A stretch of 35,896 nucleotides of DNA, taken from Vulcanimicrobiota bacterium. Its GTDB lineage: Bacteria > Vulcanimicrobiota > Vulcanimicrobiia > Vulcanimicrobiales > Vulcanimicrobiaceae. The notes under the pieces were generated by a model. It did no database searches. It saw only the letters and a list, made by a program, of their open reading frames with translations, and was not told the DNA's origin. The position numbers and the translations under genes were made by a program. Within the stretch, counting starts at the first letter, position 1; the number at the start of each line of letters is the position of its first letter. The stretch covers positions 1 through 35,896 of the forward strand of contig PLLF01000064.1 of the NCBI GenBank assembly GCA_003140855.1. Direction: 5' to 3'. This document shows, one piece after another, positions 9,153 through 17,569 of the stretch.

Positions 9153-10280
9153 TTACCTCAGTGTTTTTAAGTAAGCGACGAGATTCACGATGTCTTTGTT
9201 GCTCAGGGCGTTAGCCGTCTGGTTGGGCATCTGCCCCATGCTGCCTTTATATCCGTTTTCTATGATCTTCGCGACGTTTTCCGGCGTGGCTTGGTCGCCG
9301 TCCACGAGTTGCGGATGCGCCGGGTCGTAGAGAACGCCTTTCAATCCGGGCCCAACGATACGCTGATCGAAGGGGCCGAGCGCGTGGCACGCCGAGCATT
9401 TCGTCGCGAACATCTTCGCACCGGCCTGCGGGTCGCCGCCGGCGAGTTTCAACTGATTGCTAGCCGGCGCCGTGATAGCGTTGCTGGCGTTGGCCTGCTG
9501 GCGCTCCATGCGCGCGTACCATGCCGCGTATTGTGCCGGCTGATCTATGTAGACGTAGGCGGGGTTTTCTTTCGTGCCGCTGTGCATGTCGCCGTGGAAC
9601 ATGCCGCAAAATTCCGTGCAGATGATCTCGTATTTTCCGGGCCTCGTCGGCGTGAACTCCATCGTGTTGATCAGGCCCGGCACCATGTCTTGTTTGAGGC
9701 GCATGTCCGGGATCCAAAACGAATGGATGACGTCGCCCGAGGTCACGTGCAGCGTGACGGGCTGCCCCAGCGGCAAATGCATTTCTTTAACTTCGCCATT
9801 GACGTTGGGATAACGGAACGTGTAATACCATTGATGGCCGATCGCTTCGACCACCAGCGTGTTGCCGGGCGCGATTTCGATGCCGTACCAAATGCGGATG
9901 CTGAAAATCGCCATCAGCACCACGAAGACGGTCGGGCCGACGGTCCACCAAAATTCGAGCTTGTTGTTATCGTGAATCTGAATGCCGACGGCATTCTCCG
10001 GCGTGCCCGCGTGGCGGCGAAACGCCAGCGAAAAATACAGCACGTAACCGCAAACGAAGATGAAGAGCGCGCTGCCGGAAGCTGCCAGGAAGCGGAACAG
10101 CGCATCGATCTCCTGCGCCTTGTCGACGGCTTCGGGCATGATGCTGGTAATCGGCGCCCAGATCCACCAGAGAATCGAAAGCGCAGCCAGCACCGCGAGG
10201 ACCGCGGTGACGATCCAGAATTGGCGATCGAGGTGAACGACCGGGTCCCTGTTTTCAGGCAAAGGTTCGTAACTCTCCAA
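9153..10280 (-). CDS. ctaC: Cytochrome c oxidase subunit II with fused cytochrome c domain
   Basis: A 375-residue subunit II. Two transmembrane helices (residues ~22-45 and ~67-88) are followed by the CuA cupredoxin domain, with His186 and the ligand set Cys221, Cys225, His229 and Met232 in CTEFCGMFHGDM. A C-terminal class I cytochrome c domain has CSACH at 295-299 and a likely axial Met in GQMPN. It accepts electrons and delivers them to subunit I. No lipobox is evident at the N-terminus. The start is TTG 10280, or possibly TTG 10262, which has a better GGAGAG site about ten bases upstream. Confidence 0.95.
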   Translation of the reverse strand: MESYEPLPENRDPVVHLDRQFWIVTAVLAVLAALSILWWIWAPITSIMPEAVDKAQEIDALFRFLAASGSALFIFVCGYVLYFSLAFRRHAGTPENAVGIQIHDNNKLEFWWTVGPTVFVVLMAIFSIRIWYGIEIAPGNTLVVEAIGHQWYYTFRYPNVNGEVKEMHLPLGQPVTLHVTSGDVIHSFWIPDMRLKQDMVPGLINTMEFTPTRPGKYEIICTEFCGMFHGDMHSGTKENPAYVYIDQPAQYAAWYARMERQQANASNAITAPASNQLKLAGGDPQAGAKMFATKCSACHALGPFDQRIVGPGLKGVLYDPAHPQLVDGDQATPENVAKIIENGYKGSMGQMPNQTANALSNKDIVNLVAYLKTLR

Positions 10281-10303
10281 AGTAGCCGGATAAGCCTATT
10301 AGG

Positions 10304-10309
10304 ATTATA
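10304..10309 (-). promoter_or_regulatory. Candidate -10 box of the oxidase operon
   Basis: Read on the minus strand this is a perfect TATAAT, 23 bases upstream of the first possible ctaC start and inside the 41-base gap to nanE. No convincing -35 box lies at the usual distance. The short near-palindrome CCTAATAGG follows at once and could be an operator. Tentative. Confidence 0.4.
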
Positions 10310-10321
10310 GGAAAGCGCGTC

Positions 10322-11017
10322 CTACGCGCGCGACGACCTTTGAAGGGCGAGGGCATACTCCCCGGTGAGCCACTCTACATTTGTAATGGCCGTTCCCACA
10401 ACGACCGCGCCCGCGCCGGCATCGAGCGCCGCCGCCCCTTGCGCCGGCGAATGAATTCCGCCTTCGCAGATGACGAAGGCATCCAATTCGCGGAACTGCC
10501 GCACCAGCTCCAGCGCCGGAAGCGCGCAACCGGCCGTTTCCTTCGTATAGCCGCAGAGAGTCGTGGCGATAATATCGGCGCCGGCGGCCTGCGCGGCGAC
10601 TCCATCGGCGGGCTGAGCGCAGTCGGCCATAGCGAGCGCGCCCGCCTGCTGAACGGCGCCGACGATTTCCGCAATGCCGAGGCCGCCGGGCCGCGGACGA
10701 GCGGTCGCATCGAACGCGACGATCTGAGCGCCGCACTTCAGAATCTCTTGGACCTCGCGCAGCGTCGGCGTAATGTATGGTTCGTAGCCGGGATACTCGC
10801 GCTTGACAATGCCGATCACGGGCAAATCGACGCGCGTGCGAATCTCTTGTATATTTTTTTCGCCGGCAATCCGCAACGCCACGGCGCCGCCCGCCTTTGC
10901 AGCGCCCGCCATCGCTGCCAATACGACCGGATCGTCGAGAGCCGATCCGGCCCGCGCTTGCACCGAAACGATCAAACCACCGCGCAGCCGATCGAGCAGA
11001 TCGCGATTCGTACTCAT
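10322..11017 (-). CDS. nanE: N-acetylmannosamine-6-phosphate 2-epimerase
   Basis: A 231-residue TIM-barrel protein with the signature segments of NanE: GGLIVSVQA at the start, GIVKREYPGYEPYITPT in the middle (catalytic lysine region), AFDATARPRP, MADCA, and ICEGGIHSP plus VVVGTAITN at the phosphate-binding end. It converts ManNAc-6-phosphate to GlcNAc-6-phosphate. The start overlaps the stop of the amino sugar kinase in ATGA (11014-11017), and together they form a kinase-epimerase pair. Confidence 0.92.
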   Translation of the reverse strand: MSTNRDLLDRLRGGLIVSVQARAGSALDDPVVLAAMAGAAKAGGAVALRIAGEKNIQEIRTRVDLPVIGIVKREYPGYEPYITPTLREVQEILKCGAQIVAFDATARPRPGGLGIAEIVGAVQQAGALAMADCAQPADGVAAQAAGADIIATTLCGYTKETAGCALPALELVRQFRELDAFVICEGGIHSPAQGAAALDAGAGAVVVGTAITNVEWLTGEYALALQRSSRA

Positions 11018-11910
11018 CGTGTGCGCGCCAAAAGCAATGCGCCGGCTGCCGCATCCGCGAGCGGCTCGACTTGCTGCGCGCCGGGCGCCGCTTCACGCAC
11101 GGCGCTCGCGATCGCGTCTTTCATAACGGCGCCTTTCGTCATGCCGCCCAAAAATGCGAGTGGTCCGGACTGCATCCCGGCGCGCGCCATCGTGCGCACG
11201 GCGAGATCTGCCAAGGCCTGCGCGGCTTGCTGTACGTAACGCGTCGCGGAAGCGTCGCCGGCTCCGGCTCCAGCTTCGATCATCGCTCGGGCAAAGTGCG
11301 CGAATGCCGTTCGCGAGATTTCTCCCGCGTAGAACGAGCGTACCAGCGCGTGCAGAGATGGGCAGTTGAAATGTTTCAACAGCGCATCTGCCGCGGGATT
11401 TTTCTTTTCGGAATCCTCATCGCGGATCGCGTCTTCGATCGCGCGGCGCGCAAACCAGAACGCGCTTCCCTCGTCGCCGAACAGATATCCCCACCCGCCG
11501 ACGGTAACGGTTTCGCCGCGCGCGTTGCGGCCGTAGGCGACCGATCCGGTTCCGGCGATCACCACGACTCCCGGGCCGCCTTCGAACGCGCCGGCATGCG
11601 CGATCACTGCATCGTGCAGCAACACGAGCTCATCGCACGGCAGCTCCGGGGCGCGTCCATAAACACGGCCTTCATATCCGCTGATTCCCGCGACGATCCG
11701 CGTGCAACGTGCGTCTGCCGGCAATTTCGCCGCAGCCGCGGCCTTGTCGTATGCCGACCGCAACGCGTCGCGCAAACGCGTAGAATGGGGATCTTGCCCG
11801 ATCTCGTCGGCTGCACCGGCTTCACCGCGCCCAAGTATGCGTCCCGATTCGTCACCGATGACCGCGACCGTGCCGCTCTGCCCCGCATCGATCCCACCAA
11901 AGAGCTTCAT
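11014..11910 (-). CDS. N-acetylglucosamine/N-acetylmannosamine kinase, BadF/BadG family
   Basis: A 298-residue ASKHA-fold kinase. The phosphate-1 loop is GGIDAGQSGTVAVI, the phosphate-2 region is VVVIAGTGSVAYG, GGWGYLFGDEGSAFWFARRAI is the sugar-binding signature of eukaryotic-type NAGK relatives, and LAFLGGMTKGAVM is the adenosine motif. The family phosphorylates GlcNAc or related amino sugars. Next to nanE, ManNAc or GlcNAc is the likely substrate. It is coupled by ATGA overlaps on both sides (11014-11017, 11907-11910). Confidence 0.85.
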   Translation of the reverse strand: MKLFGGIDAGQSGTVAVIGDESGRILGRGEAGAADEIGQDPHSTRLRDALRSAYDKAAAAAKLPADARCTRIVAGISGYEGRVYGRAPELPCDELVLLHDAVIAHAGAFEGGPGVVVIAGTGSVAYGRNARGETVTVGGWGYLFGDEGSAFWFARRAIEDAIRDEDSEKKNPAADALLKHFNCPSLHALVRSFYAGEISRTAFAHFARAMIEAGAGAGDASATRYVQQAAQALADLAVRTMARAGMQSGPLAFLGGMTKGAVMKDAIASAVREAAPGAQQVEPLADAAAGALLLARTR

Positions 11911-12146
11911 TCAGAAGCTGCCGCTTCGCGCGCCGTGCGATCCGCAATCACGGGAATCTCCCCGAGGTGTTCGAGATGATGGTACATTTCGTGCGCGATC
12001 GCACGTTTCACGAATGCGGAGCGCTCTTCGGGCGATAGCCTGTCCGCCACGCGGAAATTTATCCGGATGACGGGCCCTTGCGGATCGTATTCGGAGCGCA
12101 ATTCCGCATCGCCCCAGTCGCCGAGATCCGCGAATTCGATCTTCAT
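11907..12146 (-). CDS. Small HEXXH-motif protein (putative minimal metalloprotease)
   Basis: A 79-residue acidic protein. It opens with a short beta region (MKIEFADLGDWGDAELRSEY...VIRINFRVADRL) and then has a helix with AHEMYHHLEHLG. HEMYH fits the zinc-protease HEXXH motif and the following histidine could be a further ligand. It lacks the length of a full gluzincin; small ImmA/IrrE- or SprT-like fragments look similar. Both ends overlap neighbours in ATGA, so it is a genuine operon member between the FAD oxidoreductase and the amino sugar kinase. The function is unknown. Confidence 0.7.
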   Translation of the reverse strand: MKIEFADLGDWGDAELRSEYDPQGPVIRINFRVADRLSPEERSAFVKRAIAHEMYHHLEHLGEIPVIADRTAREAAASE

Positions 12147-13513
12147 AAGATGACGCCGTCGCGCGTCAATGCGGCGCGGATTTTCGCCGTATCCAGATTA
12201 CGCAACTGCAAGCGATCTTTTTGCGCAAGCGCCGCCGCCGTGCCGGCGGCTTGGCCCAGCGTCATCACGGTCGGCGTCAGGCGCGTGGACGCCAGCGCTT
12301 CGTGCGTGGTCGAGATGCAGCGGCCGGCCACGAGCAGCCGGTCGACATGCGCCGGAACCAAACAGCGATACGGAATTTCGTAACTTTCGCCCGGACGCAA
12401 GCGGTGTGTTTGCGTGCCCGTCCCCGATGGATTGTGAATGTCGATCGGATAGGCGCTGCGCGCGACGGCGTCTTCAAAATGGCGGGCTTGGAGCACGTCG
12501 TCGCGCGTGAGCGTGTACATACCGACTATGCGGCGCGATTCGCGAATGCCGATCTGCGTCGCAGTTGCCGCGATGCGCGCGTTTTCGAACCCCGGCACGC
12601 TCTTGCGAAAAAAAGCGAAGAGTTGCATCGCTTGACCGCGCGCCGCGATTTCGGCGCGCGTCAAGTCGTCGGGATCGAGCGGGTCGATATCCACGACGCG
12701 CGTCATGTTCACGGTCACTTCGTCGGGATAGGGCGAGATGAAAAACGAGACGACCTCACGCGGAATGTTCACATCGCCGTTGGCTTGCGCTGCATGCCAC
12801 AGATCGTAGAGACCGGCCACCGCCGTTAACGCCGGAGCGGTTCGTTCGTGCGTCTTCAAAGATGTGCGCATCTGATCGGGATGCATCCGTACGTACGCGG
12901 CGGTTTTCGCAAGATCGACGTGGCTTATTCGAAAAATTAGCGTCGCCGGCTGCACGCGTCCGCGCTCGTCGCCTTGCTGCGTCTCAACGCCCGCTGACGC
13001 GGCCACGTATGCATCGGCGGTTGCGTCGATCGTGATGCGCGCACGATATTCGCGCTCGCCGGCAACCGTGGCAAAGACAGCGCCTTCGACTTCGGGGTTT
13101 TCTTCGTGAGCGTGCCGCACTAGCGAGCGCAAGAAATACGCGTGCAGCAGCAAATGTACGCCGGCTTCTTGCATCATGTCGAAGAGCAGCGCTTTGTGGA
13201 TCTCCGGATCGAAGGGCGTGATCGTCGGAACGTAGTCGGAAGAATCGTGCAGATGGCCGGGCGAGCCGCCCATTCGTACGAGACGATCGACGATCTCTTG
13301 CGCGATGCCGCCGACGATGCGTTTAGCCTGTCCTAAGCTTGTCGAAGGAGTGTGAAAGGTCATCCACGGCCCAACCATTGCGGCGGTTGCGGTGCCGCCC
13401 AAGAATCCGTAGCGCTCGACAAGCATCGTGCTTGCACCATGACGCGCCGCCGCGATCGCTGCGGCGCAACCGGCGTTGCCGCCGCCGACGACCAAAACGT
13501 CGTACTCTTTCAC
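12143..13513 (-). CDS. FAD-dependent oxidoreductase
   Basis: A 456-residue flavoprotein of the FAD_oxidored (Pfam 12831-like) type. The dinucleotide-binding fold is at residues 5-35 (VLVVGGGNAGCAAAIAAARHG ending in an acidic LVER), then GFLGGTATAAMVGPWM. Further family segments are TIDATADAYVAASAG, ATATQIGIRESRRIVGMYTLT and a C-terminal LVAGRCISTTHEALASTRLTPTVMTLGQAAG. The substrate is unknown. Residues ~56-62 (PSTSLGQ) come from an embedded repeat described separately. It leads the leftward operon that ends in nanE and diverges from the permease at 13589. Confidence 0.85.
   Translation of the reverse strand: MKEYDVLVVGGGNAGCAAAIAAARHGASTMLVERYGFLGGTATAAMVGPWMTFHTPSTSLGQAKRIVGGIAQEIVDRLVRMGGSPGHLHDSSDYVPTITPFDPEIHKALLFDMMQEAGVHLLLHAYFLRSLVRHAHEENPEVEGAVFATVAGEREYRARITIDATADAYVAASAGVETQQGDERGRVQPATLIFRISHVDLAKTAAYVRMHPDQMRTSLKTHERTAPALTAVAGLYDLWHAAQANGDVNIPREVVSFFISPYPDEVTVNMTRVVDIDPLDPDDLTRAEIAARGQAMQLFAFFRKSVPGFENARIAATATQIGIRESRRIVGMYTLTRDDVLQARHFEDAVARSAYPIDIHNPSGTGTQTHRLRPGESYEIPYRCLVPAHVDRLLVAGRCISTTHEALASTRLTPTVMTLGQAAGTAAALAQKDRLQLRNLDTAKIRAALTRDGVIL
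13327..13348. repeat. REP-like FDKLRTG-family repeat inside a coding frame
   Basis: A 22-base element centred on AAGCTT and ending in TCGAAGG. From memory, near-identical sequences are scattered through many bacterial genomes and give the peptide FDKLRTG in one frame. Here that peptide appears in an unused frame, while the true frame reads PSTSLGQ within the FAD oxidoreductase. Only one copy was noticed in this window. Confidence 0.6.
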
Positions 13514-13588
13514 TCGTCGCGGCCTTCGACGCGCACGTGCGGCCTCCGGCTACAGGGAGTAGCAAGGCAAGGGGGTAAACGGCTCGGC

Positions 13589-15085
13589 ATGTTATCACGC
13601 ATCAAGCCGCTCGCAACCATTCTTGCCGAAGGCGCCAACACAGACCAGGGGCTAAAACGGTCGCTCGGACCTTGGGCTTTGACCGCCATGGGCATCGGCG
13701 CGATCATCGGCACCGGCATCTTCGTGTTGACCGGCGTTGCTTCGGCGACACGTGCGGGCCCGTCGCTCACCGTTTCGTTTATCGTGGCCGGCGTCGTCAG
13801 CGCGCTCGCCGCGCTCTGTTATGCCGAAGTGTCGAGCAAAGTTCCGATCTCCGGGAGCGCATACACCTACACATACGCGACGCTGGGCGAATTCTTAGCT
13901 TGGATCATCGGCTGGAGCTTGGTGCTCGAATACGCGCTCGGCGCTTCAACCGTTAGCGTCGGCTGGTCCGGATACTTTACGTACATTCTTCACACGCTGC
14001 ACATCTGGAATATTCCGCAAGCTTGGCAGCACAGCCATTGGGACGCGACTCCCGGGATTATGAACGTGCCTGCGGCTGTAATTATCTTGCTTATTACAGC
14101 CTTGCTGGTGCGTGGTACGAAAGAATCCGGCACCGTCAACGCGTGGATCGTTGCGATCAAAGTGCTGATCGTGCTGTTCTTCATCGCGATCGGTGTCGGG
14201 CATATCAACCCGGCCAACTATCATCTTCCGCCCGGCCCGACGACGGGCGCCGGCGGCTTCTTCCCGTTCGGATGGGGCGGCATGCTCGGTGGCGCCGCGT
14301 TCATCTTCTTTGCATATATCGGGTTCGATGCCGTCTCGACAACGGCTGAGGAAGCTAAGAATCCCGGCAAGGATTTGCCGTTCGGCATCCTGATGAGTTT
14401 AGCGGTCTGCACCGTGCTCTATATCATCGTCGTCGCGATTCTCAACGGAATGGTGCCATTCAACACGCTAAACGTCGCCTTCCCGGTAGCTTTCGCGCTG
14501 AATAGCGTCGGCCTAGCGTGGGCGGGCGTCATCATTTCATTCGGCGCAATTGCCGGCCTGACGACGGTCTTGCTAGTGATGATGTACGGCCAGACTCGCA
14601 TCTTCTATGCAATGTCGCGCGACGGACTCATTCCACCCAGCTTCGTGAAACTGCATCCGACGTGGCGCACGCCGGTGTTCTCGCAGATATTCTTCGGAAT
14701 TCTCATCGCCGCGGCAGGCGCGCTCTTCCCCATCGGAATTCTCGGATCGCTGACGAACATGGGAACGCTCATCGCGTTCGTGTTGGTCTCGCTTTCGGTT
14801 CCGATATTACGTAAGCGCCATCCGGAGCTGTTGGGCTCGTTCACCCTTCCGCTGGGGCCTTATGTCATTCCGATTCTGTCGGCGGTTACCGCACTCGGAC
14901 TGATCTACTTCCTGCGAAACGGCAACCCGCTCGTCTGGGGCTTCTTCCCGCTGGTTTGGCTCGGGTTCTTGGTCTGGCTCGTGATCGGATTACTGTTCTA
15001 CGCCTTTTACGGGCGGAAAAAGAGCACGGTCGCGTTGCAATTGGCCGAGGGCGGAGTCGCGCCGCGGCAGCCTCGAGTTAACTAG
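13589..15085 (+). CDS. APC-family amino acid permease (cationic amino acid transporter-like)
   Basis: A 498-residue permease with about 12 helices. The N-terminal region has LKRSLGPWALTAMGIGAIIGTGIFVLTG, the conserved first helix of YfnA/CAT-type transporters, and GSAYTYTYATLGEFLAWIIGWSLVLEY follows in helix 3. FFAYIGFDAVSTTAEEAKNPGKDLP is the helix 6-7 signature and YGQTRIFYAMSRDGLIPP the helix 8 signature. It probably imports an amino acid. ATG 13589 follows a purine-rich AAGGGGG site; the longer upstream frame is a shadow of the divergent oxidoreductase. It ends four bases into the convergent gene at 15082. Confidence 0.9.
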   Translation: MLSRIKPLATILAEGANTDQGLKRSLGPWALTAMGIGAIIGTGIFVLTGVASATRAGPSLTVSFIVAGVVSALAALCYAEVSSKVPISGSAYTYTYATLGEFLAWIIGWSLVLEYALGASTVSVGWSGYFTYILHTLHIWNIPQAWQHSHWDATPGIMNVPAAVIILLITALLVRGTKESGTVNAWIVAIKVLIVLFFIAIGVGHINPANYHLPPGPTTGAGGFFPFGWGGMLGGAAFIFFAYIGFDAVSTTAEEAKNPGKDLPFGILMSLAVCTVLYIIVVAILNGMVPFNTLNVAFPVAFALNSVGLAWAGVIISFGAIAGLTTVLLVMMYGQTRIFYAMSRDGLIPPSFVKLHPTWRTPVFSQIFFGILIAAAGALFPIGILGSLTNMGTLIAFVLVSLSVPILRKRHPELLGSFTLPLGPYVIPILSAVTALGLIYFLRNGNPLVWGFFPLVWLGFLVWLVIGLLFYAFYGRKKSTVALQLAEGGVAPRQPRVN

Positions 15086-15441
15086 GCTCTCCCTATCCGG
15101 CGATTGATCTCGGCCGCAATGCGGTCGGGATCATCGCCGGTTTGAACGATCACCGTCTTGTAAGTCTCGTGCGCAGTTTGCAGCACGAGGCAGTTCCGCC
15201 CGGTTCCGAAATCCAAGAACGCTAAGCCGCCGTCGGTAAAAAACGTGCCGGCTGTTTTTAATCCGGGCGCGGTCGTGCCGATAATCTTGCGCCACCAGAA
15301 ATCCCAGCCGTTTTCATCCTCGACGCTCGCCAGGGTGATATGGGAGAGCGGGATCTTCAGCGAGCCGTGCGTCGCCCATAGCTTGTCCATCGTCGAGAGT
15401 TCGATGGTAACCGAATTGTTTTCGATCGTTACGTGCGCCAT
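15082..15441 (-). CDS. Small PH-like domain protein
   Basis: A 119-residue soluble protein with alternating beta strands (AHVTIENNSVTIELSTMDKLWATHGSLKIPLSHITLASVED) and a C-terminal helix DDPDRIAAEINRRIG. This plan, with a closing helix naming residues of an isoform of QTGDDPDRIA, matches small bacterial PH-domain proteins of actinobacterial type; I infer that from pattern only. The stop overlaps the permease stop in a convergent arrangement. Confidence 0.65.
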   Translation of the reverse strand: MAHVTIENNSVTIELSTMDKLWATHGSLKIPLSHITLASVEDENGWDFWWRKIIGTTAPGLKTAGTFFTDGGLAFLDFGTGRNCLVLQTAHETYKTVIVQTGDDPDRIAAEINRRIGRA

Positions 15442-15472
15442 ACCATTAGTTATCGGCCCCGGCGGGTTTAGG

Positions 15473-17569
15473 TTACGCCGGACGGCGTGAAGTTAAGATG
15501 AGAACCGGCGCGTCCGGTTCGCGGCCGGCAAGTTCTTCTTCGGCGAGCGCGACCGCTTGGTCTGCTGAAAGCAGGCCGCTGTAATCGGCGATGCGGGCGC
15601 CGTGCAAAACATACAGGCTCGGCGTAGCGCGACCGACGTCGCCGAACGCCGTCGCGTCTTCGATTGCGTCGCGCAAGTCTTCGGCCGCGCAGCCCGCGGC
15701 CGTGACGCGCACCATCCCGTCGCGCAGCGTCAGCCGGCCGACGCCGGAACGGTCGAGCACACGCAGCGTTCTCCCCGATCCATAAACGGTCAGCCCGGGC
15801 GTGCGAGCCACCGCGCGAACGTCGTAAATGGCTGCGCGCATCAAACGCGCCGCCGCCGCCAGCCGCGTTTCTTCGTCCAACACACCGTGCGCGGCTGTTT
15901 CGGCCAGCTCCGTCGCCCCGGACGCCGTCGCGCGCACGATGTTTCGCTGCGAGTCGATCTCGACGACCGTCTCCACGCCTTCGGGAGAAGCTCCCGCTGC
16001 AATGACGGCGTCTTGCGCCTCGCGGCGGATGCGAAGAATATCTTCGGGCGACGGATCGACGATCGTGCGTTCGACGACTTCGCGCACGAGCGCGAGCGCC
16101 ACGCCGATGGGCGAAATCACTTCGGCATCGCGCGCGAGCCGAAAATCCAGCCCCGTGCGCTTCGCCGCGTACGGAATGAGCGCTGCCGCGCCGCCTCCGC
16201 CGCCGACCACAACAAGCGTTTCACGATCCAGTTCGTAGTCGGCGATCAACTCGTCGATGGCGGCGATGATCTTCGAGGATGCAATATCGAGCACGTCGCG
16301 CGCCAACGCCTCCGGCGACGTCCCAAAATGTGCTCCCAGTATCGCCAGAGCTTTTCCGGCCGACTCTGCGTTGCCGCGCGCGAATGTTCCGGCCGGCACG
16401 TATCCCAAGAAATTGGCGGCACACGTCGGCGTGACGGCGATAAGCGCGCCGTCGCGCCCGCGCAGTGCGACGTAATCGTCCGAATCGTGCACGCTCGGAC
16501 GAAACCGTTCGAAGACCGCACCGTCGATTGCTTCCGGTTCCATAAAACACGCGTAGCTCAGACCCGCGATATGCGCCGAGCGCGGTCCGACATCTATGAT
16601 TTTTTCGCTCGTGGCGCGCATGAGGCTGCCGCCGGCGATCCCGAGCGTGCGCACGTCGAGCGTGCGCAGCATCGTGCGATGACCGCCCACGCGCGCCGGG
16701 CGCATCTGCGGCATGCCCGCGCGAATCGCCGAACAATCCGAACTCGTTCCGCCGACTTCGATAAAAATTCCGTCGGTCACGTTTTCGTGCAGCAAAGCGC
16801 CGGCGACGCCGGCTGCCGGACCGGAGAGCAGCGTGAGAATCGGACGGCGTTCCATTTCGCGCGCGTCCATCACGCCGCCGTCGCTGCGCATCACCATGAG
16901 CGGCGAGTTGATGGCGGCTTCGCGTACCGCGCTGGCCGTCATGCGCGCGGTACGCACCATCTTCGGCAGTATCGCAGCGTTGATCGCCGCCGTTCGCGTG
17001 CGCGCGCGAAGACCGTACATCGTGCTGACGTCGTGGCTGCTGGTGGCGAAGAGCCCCGCGTCCGTTGCGATCGCGACCGCGTCGTTCTCACCTTGTGGCC
17101 GATCGACTGAAAACGCTTGCGTCGCGGCGAGCACTTCGGCGCCGCTTTGTTTCAGCACGCCGACGGATTCTTTCATGCTGTTGCGATCGTGCGCCGAAGC
17201 AAACGCAAATTTCGGTTCGAACGGCAGCCCCGGCGCCAACTGCAATGGTCCGAAACGCATCTGTAAGCGCGCCAGAGCTCCGAGGCCATCGAGCAATCCG
17301 AGCACGCCGACTTGTGCGACGTCGCCTTCGAGCAGCGCATTGGTGGCCTGCGTCGTGGAATGCGCGATGAACGATACTTCATCGGGATCGATCGCGCTCT
17401 CGGAGAGCAGCCGCGCGATGCCGTCGACGATCCCGGCCGCTACGCCCGCGGCCGCAGTGTGCGTGGTCGGAATCTTGACGCGCGCGATCACTTCGCGACT
17501 TTCCGCATCGATCGCCACCACGTCTGTGAATGTGCCGCCGACGTCCACACCGAGACGAAGTTTACGCAT
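15473..17569 (-). CDS. Hydantoinase/oxoprolinase family protein (HyuA-like)
   Basis: A 698-residue ASKHA-fold protein. LGVDVGGTFTDVVAID at the start, FIAHSTTQATNALLEG, a SDGG motif (MVMRSDGGVMD), LSGPAAGVAGA and EVGGTSSDCSAI are the conserved HyuA/acetone carboxylase-beta signatures, and LVVVGGGGGAAALIPYAAKR is the second nucleotide-binding stretch. Relatives hydrolyse hydantoins or 5-oxoproline with ATP. The partner HyuB, normally adjacent, is not in the window. ATG 17569 overlaps the methyltransferase stop by eight bases. A longer frame to 17713 runs into that gene and is rejected. Confidence 0.87.
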   Translation of the reverse strand: MRKLRLGVDVGGTFTDVVAIDAESREVIARVKIPTTHTAAAGVAAGIVDGIARLLSESAIDPDEVSFIAHSTTQATNALLEGDVAQVGVLGLLDGLGALARLQMRFGPLQLAPGLPFEPKFAFASAHDRNSMKESVGVLKQSGAEVLAATQAFSVDRPQGENDAVAIATDAGLFATSSHDVSTMYGLRARTRTAAINAAILPKMVRTARMTASAVREAAINSPLMVMRSDGGVMDAREMERRPILTLLSGPAAGVAGALLHENVTDGIFIEVGGTSSDCSAIRAGMPQMRPARVGGHRTMLRTLDVRTLGIAGGSLMRATSEKIIDVGPRSAHIAGLSYACFMEPEAIDGAVFERFRPSVHDSDDYVALRGRDGALIAVTPTCAANFLGYVPAGTFARGNAESAGKALAILGAHFGTSPEALARDVLDIASSKIIAAIDELIADYELDRETLVVVGGGGGAAALIPYAAKRTGLDFRLARDAEVISPIGVALALVREVVERTIVDPSPEDILRIRREAQDAVIAAGASPEGVETVVEIDSQRNIVRATASGATELAETAAHGVLDEETRLAAAARLMRAAIYDVRAVARTPGLTVYGSGRTLRVLDRSGVGRLTLRDGMVRVTAAGCAAEDLRDAIEDATAFGDVGRATPSLYVLHGARIADYSGLLSADQAVALAEEELAGREPDAPVLILTSRRPA

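Noticed and set aside
15602-17110. A 502-codon open frame on the plus strand opposite HyuA
   Set aside because: It is arginine/histidine-rich with no motif or signal and lies entirely antisense to a well-conserved gene; long antisense frames are common in GC-rich DNA.
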